Below, piece by piece: positions 1 through 6,359 of a DNA stretch of 8,030 nucleotides. Below the pieces are notes generated by a model. That model was not told the DNA's origin and ran no database searches. It saw only the letters and a program-made list of their open reading frames with translations. How positions within the stretch are numbered: the first letter of the stretch is position 1; each line of letters starts with the position of its first letter. Origin of the DNA: an uncultured Collinsella sp. (lineage in GTDB: Bacteria; Actinomycetota; Coriobacteriia; Coriobacteriales; Coriobacteriaceae); assembly GCA_902470265.1 (NCBI GenBank), contig CABRFW010000063.1, forward strand, positions 1 to 8,030, given 5' to 3'. A program made the position numbers and the translations under genes.

Positions 1-1180
1 CGGAAAGGGTGTCGCCCAGCTTGAGGGCGCTGGGATCGATGTTGTAGCTCTTGGGAGCCACGGCCTTGCCGTTGATCTTGACGCCGCCGCCGTCGATATC
101 GCGACGGGCCTGGCCGGCGCTGGCAGAAAGACCCAGGTCCTTGAGCAGGCCGGCGAGGTAAATCTGGCCCTCGTCGTTGACGGTCAGCTCAACGTGCTTC
201 TCGGGGAAGTCGGCGAGCTGGCCCTCCTTGAACACGCGGTCGAACTCGGCCTGAGCCTCGTCGCCGGCGCCAGCGCCGTGGTAGGTGTCGCACAGGTCGC
301 GGCCCAGTGCGCGCTTGAGCTCATAGGGATCGGCGGAACCATCGGCCAGAGCAGCGTCGATCTTGTCGACCTCGGCCGGGGTGAGCGAGCTGGCCAGACG
401 ATAGTACTTGCCGATCATCTCGTCGGGAATGGACATGGTCTTGCCGAACATATCCTTGGGAGCATCGGTCAGGCCGATGTAGTTGCCGTAGGACTTGGAC
501 ATCTTGCGCACGCCATCGGTGCCCTCGAGCAGCGGCATGGTAAGCGCGATCTGCGGCTCCATACCCATCTTCTCCATGAGCTCGCGACCAGCGAGCAGGT
601 TGAAGAGCTGGTCGGTGCCGCCCATCTCCACGTCGGCCTTGATCTGCACAGAGTCGAAAGCCTGCATCACGGGATACAGGAACTCATGCAGGGCGATCGG
701 CGTCTGAGACTGGTAGCGCTTGGTAAAGTCGTCGCGCTCGAGGATGCGGGCGACGGTGAACTTGGAGCACACCTGCAGCAGACCGGACAGATCCATCGAA
801 AGGATCCAGTCACCGTTGTGCACGATGGTGGTCTTCTCGGGATCCAGGATCTTCATGGCCTGGCTCACGTAGGTCTCGGCATTGGCCTCGATCTGCTCCT
901 GCGAAAGCTGCGGACGGGTGGAATTCTTGCCCGAAGGGTCGCCAATCAACGCGGTACCGTTGCCGATGATGAGGGTGACGTTGTGGCCCAGGTCCTGGAA
1001 CTGACGCATCTTGCGCAGCGGCACGGCGTGGCCCAGGTGCAGGTCGGGGCTGGTGGGGTCGACGCCGAGCTTGATGTTGAGGGGCTCGCCCTTCTCAAGC
1101 TTCTTGCGAAGGTCGGCCTCGGGAACGATCTGCGCGGCGCCCGAGGTGATGATACGCATTTGCTCGTCAACAGACAGCAT
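1..1180 (-). CDS. tyrS: Tyrosine--tRNA ligase, 3' end cut by window edge
   Basis: Class I aminoacyl-tRNA synthetase that activates tyrosine with ATP and loads it onto tRNA-Tyr in the cytoplasm. 393 codons are visible and the last few residues lie outside the window. Both class I signatures are present: HLGH at residues 48-51 inside GVDPTSPDLHLGH, and KMSKS at 226-230. The tyrosine-pocket region reads YPVMQAFDS (169-177) and GGTDQLFN (187-194). Residues from about 340 onward (AGLLKDLGLSASAGQARRD) form the C-terminal S4 RNA-binding domain. The motif wording is closer to the TyrZ-type subgroup than to E. coli TyrS; this is a judgement from memory. The ATG at 1180 is preceded by a perfect AGGAGG at 1188-1193, 7 bases away, so the start is secure. 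It lies 96 bases downstream of the U32 gene on the same strand. Confidence 0.97.
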   Translation of the reverse strand, partial: MLSVDEQMRIITSGAAQIVPEADLRKKLEKGEPLNIKLGVDPTSPDLHLGHAVPLRKMRQFQDLGHNVTLIIGNGTALIGDPSGKNSTRPQLSQEQIEANAETYVSQAMKILDPEKTTIVHNGDWILSMDLSGLLQVCSKFTVARILERDDFTKRYQSQTPIALHEFLYPVMQAFDSVQIKADVEMGGTDQLFNLLAGRELMEKMGMEPQIALTMPLLEGTDGVRKMSKSYGNYIGLTDAPKDMFGKTMSIPDEMIGKYYRLASSLTPAEVDKIDAALADGSADPYELKRALGRDLCDTYHGAGAGDEAQAEFDRVFKEGQLADFPEKHVELTVNDEGQIYLAGLLKDLGLSASAGQARRDIDGGGVKINGKAVAPKSYNIDPSALKLGDTLS

Positions 1181-1201
1181 TGGGTATCCTCCTTTTGCTA
1201 T

Positions 1202-1228
1202 AGCACCCTCGCCGAAAACGGCGGTGCT
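1202..1228 (-). other. Hairpin in the tyrS leader
   Basis: An inverted repeat pairs AGCACC with GGTGCT and GCCG with CGGC around a four-base loop, with a three-base bulge on one side. Read on the minus strand it sits between the U32 stop and the tyrS ribosome binding site, ending 8 bases before AGGAGG. No T-run follows it, so it does not look like an intrinsic terminator. The leader is too short for a T-box riboswitch. It may be a structured 5' UTR element or simply a GC-rich accident. Confidence 0.4.
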
Positions 1229-1248
1229 GGAAGTCCATAAACTCTCAT

Positions 1249-1257
1249 ATGATAACA
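1249..1257 (-). promoter_or_regulatory. Extended -10 promoter candidate for tyrS
   Basis: On the minus strand the bases read TGTTATCAT, that is a TGn extension followed by TATCAT, a 5-of-6 match to the -10 consensus. No good -35 hexamer is visible at the usual distance, which extended -10 promoters tolerate. Transcription would begin about 60 bases before the tyrS ATG and include the hairpin at 1202-1228. If correct, tyrS can be transcribed independently of the upstream U32 gene. Confidence 0.4.
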
Positions 1258-1276
1258 AACTGACGCGACGCGGCAC

Positions 1277-3235
1277 CTACGACAGGAAAATCCTCGTCCT
1301 GCCGCATGCGTCAATGGCAACTGGCAGACGTGTACCGTCACGCTCGACCAGATAGCGTACCTGCCGACGACGCAAGCAGTCGCGGCAACGGACCTGTCCC
1401 GTCGCATCGGTGGCGCAGACGCCCTCGGCGGTCAGCAGGCAGTGCTCGCACACCATAAGCTCGGGACGGTCGGCGTCGACCGGACCCAAGACGCCGGGTT
1501 CAGCAGCCAGTTCGGCAATACGCTCCGCATCATTGCCGAGCAACTCGGCCGGCAAGTACACCCGCCCCGCACCGAGTTCGCGCAGCCAGGCAAGCGTGGC
1601 CCGATTCGCGCAGAACACCGGCACCGCCACGTCAAACGTCACGCCCAGCTCGCGAGCGATCACCACCTGTCCCAGGTTGCGGCAGACGACGCGCCCGGCA
1701 CGCTGCATCAGTGAGCGGGTCCGGTCAGCGTCACCCGTGCGGCACACCTCGTCAAGCACCACAACGGCGTCGGACAAATCGAGTTCTCCGCGCGGGTCGG
1801 CATCCATCAGCTGCCAAGCAAAAACCATGCGAGTGGGAACCGCGCACTCCACCAACTCCGTCGACGCACCGCCATCCACCGCAACGCCCTCAAAGGGCAG
1901 CACCTCAACGGCACGCGCAACGGGCGCAATCGCATCCGCCTCGGCCCGCATGCGCTCCAACACCGCCGCCGTCTGATCCAACACGCCGGCGCTGCGAATC
2001 AGGTATACCTCGCAGCCCGTGCCCACCTTACGCTTGCAATGCACGACGACGCGCTCCCCCGCTGCGGCATCCACCGGGCAGGGCACCTGCGGCCAGCGCT
2101 TGGGCACATCGGGACGCGCGTCGACACCCGGATAGAACCGAATCTCGAGCGTGTCACCCGCCGCCACGGCGGCGTCGAACTCAACGGTCACCTCTTCGTG
2201 GCCCACAGCAACCAAGCGTCCCACGCGCACGCCCTGGTTAATTGCGCGCTCAAAGCTCATCAGCTCGGCACCCGAACGCCCTCGCAGGTACGCATCGGTA
2301 AACCCACGGTTAAACGACCTTCCCAGCTCGCGCTCAAGCTCTTCCACGGCACCGGGGTCCCACGCGCCGTCGCACAGCATATCGAGTGCCCGGCGCCACA
2401 CCCGCACCACGTTGAATACGTAATCGGGGTTCTTCATGCGCCCCTCGATCTTGAGCGACGCCACGCCGGCATCTACAAGCTCGGGCAGATGCGCAATACC
2501 CAGATAGTCGCGCGGGCACAGCAGGCGATCCCCTTCGACGGCGACAACGCTCTGCCCCGCCTCGTCCACCAGGTCGTACGCCAGACGGCACGGCTGCGTG
2601 CAGTCGCCGCGCATCGCCGAGCGCCCACGCCGCAGGGCCGAGAACTCGCACGCCCCCGAATAGCCGATGCAAATCGCACCGTGGCAGAATACCTCGATGG
2701 GCACGCCCGTGGCACATAGCGCCGCAATCTCGTCGACCGTCAGCTCGCGTGCCGTCGTCACGCGCTCGACCCCCAGCTCATCGGCGGCAAGCCGCACGGC
2801 GCCTTCGCTATGAACGCCCGCCTGCGTGGACAGGTGAATCTCGACCCCGGGAATCGCCGTGCGCAGCGCGCAGGCCAGCCCGGCATCGGCGACAATCAGA
2901 GCATCGGCGCCCAGCTCCAGTGCATGAGCTCCCAACGCCACCGCGTCGGACAACTCATCGTCAAACACGAACACGTTGAGCGTTACGTACACACGCACGC
3001 CATGGGCATGCGCCACGGCGCAGCCGCGCGCAAACTCGTTATCCGTAAAGCCATGGGCGCTCACACGGGCGTTAAAGCCGCCCAACCCCGCATAGATGGC
3101 ATCGGCACCCGCGGCGATGGCCGCAAGCATCTGGTCGAGTCCGCCCGCCGGCGCCAGCAGCTCGGGCAGCGCCGCACCGGCAGCATCCAATCCAGTATCG
3201 TATTGTCCGCTCGGCCCCATCGTCCGAATCGCCAT
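1277..3235 (-). CDS. U32 family protein, probable RlhA/TrhP-like RNA hydroxylase
   Basis: 652-residue U32 family protein, about the length of E. coli RlhA. Historically called a collagenase-like peptidase; characterised members RlhA (23S rRNA) and TrhP (tRNA) are Fe-S enzymes that hydroxylate pyrimidines and depend on prephenate metabolism. The N-terminal half is a barrel-like domain opening with ELLAPAGG (25-32) and DAIYAGLGGFNAR (45-57). The U32 signature runs from E181 to C196 (EVFCHGAICIGYSGAC), and C189, C196, C212 and C216 are the expected cluster ligands. LKIEGRMKNPDYV (261-273) is another family motif. A middle region and a cysteine-rich end follow, with C596, C599, C607, C617, C620 and C644. 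I chose the ATG at 3235 because AGGAG lies 7 bases upstream; an upstream ATG at 3262 would put that site inside the gene. The RNA substrate cannot be told from sequence. Confidence 0.92.
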   Translation of the reverse strand: MAIRTMGPSGQYDTGLDAAGAALPELLAPAGGLDQMLAAIAAGADAIYAGLGGFNARVSAHGFTDNEFARGCAVAHAHGVRVYVTLNVFVFDDELSDAVALGAHALELGADALIVADAGLACALRTAIPGVEIHLSTQAGVHSEGAVRLAADELGVERVTTARELTVDEIAALCATGVPIEVFCHGAICIGYSGACEFSALRRGRSAMRGDCTQPCRLAYDLVDEAGQSVVAVEGDRLLCPRDYLGIAHLPELVDAGVASLKIEGRMKNPDYVFNVVRVWRRALDMLCDGAWDPGAVEELERELGRSFNRGFTDAYLRGRSGAELMSFERAINQGVRVGRLVAVGHEEVTVEFDAAVAAGDTLEIRFYPGVDARPDVPKRWPQVPCPVDAAAGERVVVHCKRKVGTGCEVYLIRSAGVLDQTAAVLERMRAEADAIAPVARAVEVLPFEGVAVDGGASTELVECAVPTRMVFAWQLMDADPRGELDLSDAVVVLDEVCRTGDADRTRSLMQRAGRVVCRNLGQVVIARELGVTFDVAVPVFCANRATLAWLRELGAGRVYLPAELLGNDAERIAELAAEPGVLGPVDADRPELMVCEHCLLTAEGVCATDATGQVRCRDCLRRRQVRYLVERDGTRLPVAIDACGRTRIFLS

Positions 3236-3242
3236 CGACAAA

Positions 3243-3247
3243 CTCCT
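3243..3247 (-). promoter_or_regulatory. Ribosome binding site setting the U32 start
   Basis: AGGAG on the minus strand, 7 bases before the ATG at 3235. The alternative ATG at 3262 has no comparable site in front of it, so the shorter protein is preferred. Confidence 0.75.
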
Positions 3248-3384
3248 TACCAAGGTATGCATTCACTCTGAAAAATGCCGTCTTCCAGCATACACGAGGC
3301 CTCGCGCGCCCCGTTTGGTTTATCGTGTAATAACTTATGTCCATCCTGCCCCGACGGCACATCCACCGTCCGGCACGACATACC

Positions 3385-3390
3385 TGGAGG
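3385..3390 (+). promoter_or_regulatory. Ribosome binding site setting the PBP start
   Basis: TGGAGG followed by 7 bases and then ATG at 3398. The open frame extends upstream to an ATG at 3275, but that would add 41 residues unlike a PBP N-terminus and has no ribosome binding site. Confidence 0.8.
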
Positions 3391-3397
3391 TCAATAT

Positions 3398-5599
3398 ATG
3401 GGTCCTCGCCAACGACAGGGACGCAGCCGTTCAAAGACGCATGCTCTGCCCATAATCCTGCTCTCGTTTTTGGGCTTTCTGCTGATTGCGGGCGTGGCAT
3501 TTGGCATCGGCATGGTCGGCAACGTCAACCGCTGGCTGTCCGATCTGCCCGACTACACCGACGCCAACGCGTATCTGGTGAGCGAGCCCACCGAGATCGT
3601 CGACTGCAACGGCAACAAGATCGCGAGCTTCTACACGCAAAACCGCAAGTCCATCACCAAGGACGAGGTCTCCCCCTACGTGCTGCAGGGCACCGTTGAC
3701 GTCGAGGACGAGCGCTTCTACGAGCATGGCGGTATCGACCTGTGGGGTATCGCGCGTGCCGCGGTGGCAACCCTCGGCGGCGGGCACGAAGGCGCCTCGA
3801 CTATCACCCAGCAGCTGGTGCGCAACACCATCCTGCAGGAGGAGCAGTTCGACTCGACCATCGAGCGTAAGGTGCGCGAGGCCTACATCGCCGTCAAGAT
3901 GGAGGACATGTACTCCAAAGACGAGATCCTCATGATGTACCTCAACACCATCTACTACGGTCACGGCGCCTACGGCATCGAGGCCGCAGCCGAAACCTAT
4001 CTGTCCAAGAGCGCCGCCGACCTCACCCTGAGCGAGGCCGCACTGTTGATCGGCCTTCCCAACTCGCCCTCGCAGTACGACCCCACGATCAACCCCGACC
4101 TGGCGCTGTCCCGTCGCAACAAGGTCCTTGACAACATGTTGCGCCTGGGCCACATCACGCAGGAGGAGCACGATGCCGCACAGGCCGAGCCCATCACCCT
4201 CAACGTGACCGAGATTTCGGGCAGCGGCGTCGACGTATACTCGCAGCCCTACTTTGTCGCCTATGTTAAGCAGCTGCTGGAGCAGGAGTTCTCGACCGAC
4301 GTGCTCTTTAAGGGCGGCCTGACCGTCAAGACCACCATCGACCCCACGATGCAGCAGGTGGCAGAGAATGCCGTCCGCGAGCAGCTCGACACGCTCTCAC
4401 TCGACGGCCTGGACATGGGCATGGTCGTCGTCGACCCCAAGACCGGCTACATCAAGTGCATGGTGGGCGGCTACGACTACAACGCCGACGAGAACCACGT
4501 AAACCATGCCACGGCCAAGCGTCCCGTCGGCTCCACCTTTAAGGCCTTTACGCTGGCAACTGCCATCCAAAACGGCATGAACCCCAACGTCACCCTCAAC
4601 TGCAACTCGCCGCTCAAGGCCAAGGGCACCACGACCGAGGTCCAAAACTACGCCAACCATAGCTATGGCAACATCACGCTTAAGCAGGCGACGGCATACT
4701 CCTCCAACACCGGCTACATCCAGGTGGCGGAAGCCGTCGGCAACAGCAAGATCATCTCGCTCGTCAAAAAGCTCGGCATCGATCCCGCCAAGGACAACAT
4801 CGAGGACGTTCCCGTCATGACCCTCGGCACTGGCTCGATCTCGCCGCTCGAGATGGCCGCCGCCTACGCGACGTTTGCCAACGGCGGCTACTATCGCCAG
4901 CCGATCGCCATCACCGAGATTGACTCTCGTACCGGTTCGGTGCTGTACCAGCACACCGACAATCCCTCACAGGTGCTTACCGAGGGCGAGGCCGCCGCGG
5001 TCACCGATGTTCTGTCCGGCGTCATGCAGGGCGGCGGTACGGGTGCTGCCGGTGCCCTGAGCGTCAACCAGCCCTATGCCGGCAAAACGGGCACCACCGA
5101 CAACACCACCAACCTGTGGTTCTGCGGCTATACCCCGCAGCTGGCGTGCGCCCTGTGGACCGGCTATTCCGCGGGCGAGATCCCCATCCAAAAATACGGC
5201 ACAGACCTGCTGGGCGACAGCACCAACCTGCCTGTCTTTAAGCGGTTTATGAACACCGTTCTGACCGGTACCGAGCGCGAGGAGTTTGCGACCGGAACGG
5301 CGCCCACCTATAAGAACAACAGCGTCTGGAAGTTCTACGGCACCAACAACACCAAGAAGACGGAGAACGACGACAAGGACAAGGACGAGAACGAGGACGA
5401 AGAGGAAACCACCACTACAACGACTACCACGACGACCACGACCACCGAGACCACGGGCGGCGACACCACCGGCGGCACCGGTACGACCGGTGGCTCGACG
5501 GGCGGCTCCACTGGTGGTTCGACCGGCGGCGATGGCGGCACGCCTACGCCCACGCCCACTCCCGACCCCTCGCCCACGCCTGACGATACGGTCGGCTAG
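3398..5599 (+). CDS. Class A penicillin-binding protein (PBP1A-type)
   Basis: 733-residue bifunctional peptidoglycan synthase: it polymerises lipid II into glycan strands and cross-links the stem peptides outside the membrane. A basic cytoplasmic tail (RQRQGRSRSK) precedes one membrane segment at about 18-41. The glycosyltransferase 51 domain covers about 60-235 and has EDERFYEHGG (103-112, catalytic E103), GASTITQQLVRN (132-143) and RKVREAYIA (157-165, second glutamate E161). The transpeptidase domain has all three motifs: S379-T-F-K382, S435-S-N437 and K563-T-G565. After about residue 650 comes a charged linker and then a low-complexity Thr, Gly-Gly-Ser-Thr and Thr-Pro tail. Both active sites look intact, so the enzyme should be functional. 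The gene is alone on its strand, diverges from the U32 gene and ends before a strong terminator. Confidence 0.97.
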   Translation: MGPRQRQGRSRSKTHALPIILLSFLGFLLIAGVAFGIGMVGNVNRWLSDLPDYTDANAYLVSEPTEIVDCNGNKIASFYTQNRKSITKDEVSPYVLQGTVDVEDERFYEHGGIDLWGIARAAVATLGGGHEGASTITQQLVRNTILQEEQFDSTIERKVREAYIAVKMEDMYSKDEILMMYLNTIYYGHGAYGIEAAAETYLSKSAADLTLSEAALLIGLPNSPSQYDPTINPDLALSRRNKVLDNMLRLGHITQEEHDAAQAEPITLNVTEISGSGVDVYSQPYFVAYVKQLLEQEFSTDVLFKGGLTVKTTIDPTMQQVAENAVREQLDTLSLDGLDMGMVVVDPKTGYIKCMVGGYDYNADENHVNHATAKRPVGSTFKAFTLATAIQNGMNPNVTLNCNSPLKAKGTTTEVQNYANHSYGNITLKQATAYSSNTGYIQVAEAVGNSKIISLVKKLGIDPAKDNIEDVPVMTLGTGSISPLEMAAAYATFANGGYYRQPIAITEIDSRTGSVLYQHTDNPSQVLTEGEAAAVTDVLSGVMQGGGTGAAGALSVNQPYAGKTGTTDNTTNLWFCGYTPQLACALWTGYSAGEIPIQKYGTDLLGDSTNLPVFKRFMNTVLTGTEREEFATGTAPTYKNNSVWKFYGTNNTKKTENDDKDKDENEDEEETTTTTTTTTTTTTETTGGDTTGGTGTTGGSTGGSTGGSTGGDGGTPTPTPTPDPSPTPDDTVG
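5408..5581 (+). repeat. Low-complexity tail of the PBP: Thr run, GGST repeats, Thr-Pro repeats
   Basis: Three successive modules encode residues 671-728. The first is a run of 13 threonine codons (5408-5446) using a mixture of ACC, ACG, ACT and ACA. The second is Gly-Gly-Ser/Thr repeats (about 5456-5539). The third is alternating Thr-Pro/Ser-Pro codons (5540-5581). An acidic and lysine-rich stretch rich in D, E, K and N (about residues 653-670) precedes them. Synonymous codons are mixed, which argues against a recent single-unit expansion. Such tails are typical of extracellular linkers in Gram-positive cell-surface proteins. Confidence 0.85.
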
Positions 5600-5621
5600 A
5601 AATCATCCGGCCATAAGCAAC

Positions 5622-5663
5622 AAGGCCCCCGAACAGCTTATTCAACTGCTCGGGGGCCTTTTT
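5622..5663 (+). terminator. Intrinsic terminator of the PBP gene
   Basis: A stem pairing GGCCCCCGA (5624-5632) with TCGGGGGCC (5650-5658), extended after one mismatch by CAG/CTG, encloses a nine-base loop and is followed by five Ts. It begins 22 bases after the PBP stop codon. The T-run identifies the plus strand as the terminated one. Confidence 0.93.
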
Positions 5664-5704
5664 AGTTTAATGCGACCTGATGGGCGGTCTTTATACCGGC
5701 AGAC

Positions 5705-5738
5705 AAAAAAAGGGGGTACCGACCAACGTCGATACCCC
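5705..5738 (-). terminator. Intrinsic terminator of argR
   Basis: Read on the minus strand, an 11-base-pair stem (GGGGTATCGAC with GTCGGTACCCC, one G-T wobble) closes a GTTG loop. It is followed by one C and seven Ts. It starts about 50 bases after the argR stop and faces the PBP terminator, so transcription from both sides is stopped in this convergent gap. Confidence 0.93.
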
Positions 5739-5789
5739 TTACAAGCCACTATGTCAGCGCGCACAGTGCCGAGCGCACGACCCGCACGC

Positions 5790-6227
5790 CTACTTGCGAG
5801 AATTGCTCAGCTTATTGATCAGCGCCTCGAGACGCTCGCCGTCCTCGGCCGTCTGGGCAATAACCAAAATCGTATCGTTGCCGGCAAGCGAGCCAAGCAC
5901 ATCGGGCAACTCTGCCGCATCAACGGCGGCGGCGATACCGGAAGCCGTACCAGGCTGAGCCTTGATCATAACCAGATTATCGGTGCGCAGAACGCCCGTT
6001 ACGAGCTCGGAAACCATACGCTGCAGGTGCAGGTCCTCTGCCAGAACATAGATGCCCTCAGGGAGCTTACGCAGCCCCATATCGGCAATATCGCGAGAGA
6101 CAGTCGCCTGCGTGCAATCAAAGCCCATAGCGCGGAGCTCATCGACCAGCACGCGCTGCGTGCGGACGTCCTTATTGCGCACAATATCTCTAATGGCATC
6201 CTGGCGCCCATTGCGTTTTTTAGCCAT
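5790..6227 (-). CDS. argR: Arginine repressor ArgR
   Basis: 145-residue transcription factor; family members form hexamers that bind arginine and repress arginine biosynthesis or activate catabolism. The N-terminal winged-helix domain (about 8-60) contains TQATVSRDIADMGLRKL, with the S44-R45 recognition pair. The C-terminal oligomerisation and arginine-binding domain (about 80-140) contains KAQPGTASGIAAAVD (89-103) and LGSLAGNDTILVI (111-123). The usual GDDT motif reads G116-N117-D118-T119, so the first aspartate is replaced. I chose the ATG at 6227 because a GA-rich ribosome binding site lies just upstream; an upstream ATG at 6260 would add 11 residues and bury that site. No arginine biosynthesis genes are present, so its targets lie elsewhere. 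A dyad at 6261-6275 suggests self-regulation. Confidence 0.95.
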   Translation of the reverse strand: MAKKRNGRQDAIRDIVRNKDVRTQRVLVDELRAMGFDCTQATVSRDIADMGLRKLPEGIYVLAEDLHLQRMVSELVTGVLRTDNLVMIKAQPGTASGIAAAVDAAELPDVLGSLAGNDTILVIAQTAEDGERLEALINKLSNSRK

Positions 6228-6232
6228 ACAAA

Positions 6233-6242
6233 CCCTCTCTCC
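6233..6242 (-). promoter_or_regulatory. Ribosome binding site setting the argR start
   Basis: GGAGAGAGGG on the minus strand ends 5 bases before the ATG at 6227. The alternative ATG at 6260 has no purine-rich site before it. Confidence 0.6.
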
Positions 6243-6260
6243 AAAAGATGGCGGAGACAA

Positions 6261-6275
6261 TCAATCAGTGATTGA
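6261..6275. promoter_or_regulatory. Perfect palindrome upstream of argR, operator candidate
   Basis: TCAATCA and TGATTGA form a perfect 7-base inverted repeat around one central base. It lies 34 bases before the argR start and overlaps ATTGAAT (6271-6277), which matches one half of the classical ARG box; the second half of a classical box is not present. Its position at the likely transcription start fits autorepression by ArgR, but another regulator is possible. Confidence 0.45.
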
Positions 6276-6277
6276 AT

Positions 6278-6307
6278 AGTTTAACGCTATTTGAAGGCTT
6301 TTGTGTA
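6278..6307 (-). promoter_or_regulatory. Weak promoter candidate for argR
   Basis: On the minus strand TACACA and TAAACT are separated by 18 bases; each matches 4 of 6 bases of the -35 and -10 consensus. Transcription would begin within the palindrome at 6261-6275. The match is modest and the region is AT-rich, so chance hits are expected. Confidence 0.3.
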
Positions 6308-6320
6308 TAAGAACGCATTT

Positions 6321-6348
6321 CGAAACAATTCTATGCAAGTTTGTTTCG
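6321..6348. other. 28-base dyad between the glycosyltransferase gene and argR
   Basis: CGAAACAA and TTGTTTCG form a perfect 8-base inverted repeat with a 12-base spacer. It lies 12 bases past the stop of the minus-strand glycosyltransferase gene and upstream of the argR promoter candidate. No T-run follows on the minus strand, so it is not a standard terminator. It could be a two-site operator or an RNA hairpin. Confidence 0.4.
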
Positions 6349-6359
6349 TAATGAGCCGT

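Larger units (their letters stand above)
3236..3397. other. Divergent intergenic region between the U32 gene and the PBP
   Basis: This 162-base gap must hold the promoters of both divergent genes. The AT-richer island at about 3311-3341 is the likeliest place: on the plus strand it contains TTTGGT (3314-3319) and TATGTC (3336-3341) 16 bases apart, each only a partial consensus match. No hexamer pair on the minus strand is convincing. A short GC-rich dyad (GACGG 3353-3357 with CCGTC 3366-3370) lies in the PBP leader just before its ribosome binding site. A weak 5-base dyad (GCATT/AATGC, 3259-3278) lies before the U32 gene. I see no open reading frame with its own ribosome binding site. Confidence 0.4.

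Noticed and set aside
194..1240. Long open frame (348 codons) on the plus strand opposite tyrS
   Set aside because: It is antisense to a gene with clear TyrRS motifs, has no ribosome binding site and is rich in Leu/Gly/Val/His as expected for a mirror frame of GC-rich coding DNA.
1181..1276. T-box riboswitch for tyrS
   Set aside because: The gap is under 100 bases, with no specifier stem, T-box sequence or terminator/antiterminator pair visible.
3275..3397. Upstream extension of the PBP frame to an ATG at 3275
   Set aside because: No ribosome binding site, no similarity to a PBP N-terminus, and it would place 41 residues before the basic tail and membrane segment. The ATG at 3398 has a TGGAGG site 7 bases upstream.
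3431..4171. 246-codon minus-strand open frame opposite the PBP glycosyltransferase domain
   Set aside because: Antisense shadow of a well-supported gene; its composition is that of a reverse frame and no family motif is visible.
5335..5577. Minus-strand open frame encoding poly-valine and Pro-Val repeats
   Set aside because: It is the reverse reading of the PBP Thr/Gly/Ser tail and has no independent support.
5408..5581. CRISPR array or tandem-repeat element
   Set aside because: The repeats are codon-level and in frame with the PBP, with varying synonymous codons and no spacer structure.
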